The notes beneath the pieces are model-generated. The model was not told where the DNA came from. It saw nothing but the letters and a program-made list of their open reading frames with translations, and did not search any database. Positions 63,965 to 64,000 of a stretch of 64,000 nt of DNA are shown piece after piece. Within the stretch, counting starts at the first letter, position 1; the number at the start of each line of letters is the position of its first letter. The stretch is taken from the NCBI RefSeq assembly GCF_900199435.1, contig NZ_OAML01000002.1, positions 62,001 through 126,000 on the forward strand. Reading direction: 5' to 3'. Both the position numbers and the translations under genes were made by a program. The DNA comes from Pygmaiobacter massiliensis (GTDB lineage Bacteria; Bacillota; Clostridia; Oscillospirales; Ruminococcaceae).

Positions 63965-64000
63965 GAAGCGGTGCGCGTAGATCCGCGTACCGCTTTTTAT
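63965..64000 (+). terminator. Terminator at the window end
   Basis: AAGCGGTGCGCG pairs with CGCGTACCGCTT (one mismatch), followed by TTTAT at the window edge. Confidence 0.8.

Overview
The window is chromosomal DNA of roughly balanced GC content from a low-GC-type Gram-positive anaerobe, most likely a member of the Clostridia (Oscillospiraceae/Ruminococcaceae type). The indications are class III fructose-1,6-bisphosphatase, a T-box leader on alaS, CIRCE-controlled groESL, a rubredoxin-rubrerythrin fusion, FMN-binding lipoprotein with ApbE, strong GGAGG ribosome sites and frequent TTG starts. No rRNA, tRNA, CRISPR array, insertion sequence or prophage was recognised.

Bases 1-17320 form a molybdenum-hydroxylase and purine region. 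It opens with an iron-complex-type ABC importer (the lipoprotein is cut by the window edge), a ModE-like regulator, and a fusion of a P-loop NTPase with a MobA/MocA-like nucleotidyltransferase; together these suggest molybdate or tungstate uptake and cofactor maturation. A complete three-subunit molybdenum hydroxylase (FAD, 2Fe-2S, molybdopterin) follows at 4514-8101. A guanine-class purine riboswitch with a terminator (8315-8454) then precedes a second operon. In it a molybdopterin subunit is followed by a BMP-type nucleoside/purine ABC transporter, an unknown membrane-anchored protein, and finally the FAD and 2Fe-2S subunits. The second hydroxylase is therefore wrapped around a transporter, and the layout points to regulated purine import coupled to purine hydroxylation. 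A second purine link is xpt at 53753-54325.

Bases 17469-40664 hold a radical SAM protein, fbp with a coupled tyrosine phosphatase, a MATE exporter, a cell-surface acylation pair (MBOAT plus DHHW protein), two lipoproteins, a flavinylation locus (FMN-binding lipoprotein, ApbE, Gx family), a rubrerythrin with a palindromic operator, a DUF421 protein, a lipid kinase, groESL, an Xre/membrane-protein pair, a GT8 glycosyltransferase, a penicillin-binding protein and a YjiH-like membrane protein.

Bases 40680-64000 are mostly housekeeping: T-box/alaS, HIT protein, phosphoribosyltransferase, a ComEC homologue lacking the usual metallo-beta-lactamase motif, holA, an RNase M5-HAD fusion, an RlmA-like methyltransferase, two RluA-type pseudouridine synthases, a FliB-like protein, YbjQ, xpt, a 33-residue micropeptide, radC, a helical-repeat protein, uvrBA, miaB and a YlbF-like protein with a cysteine tail.
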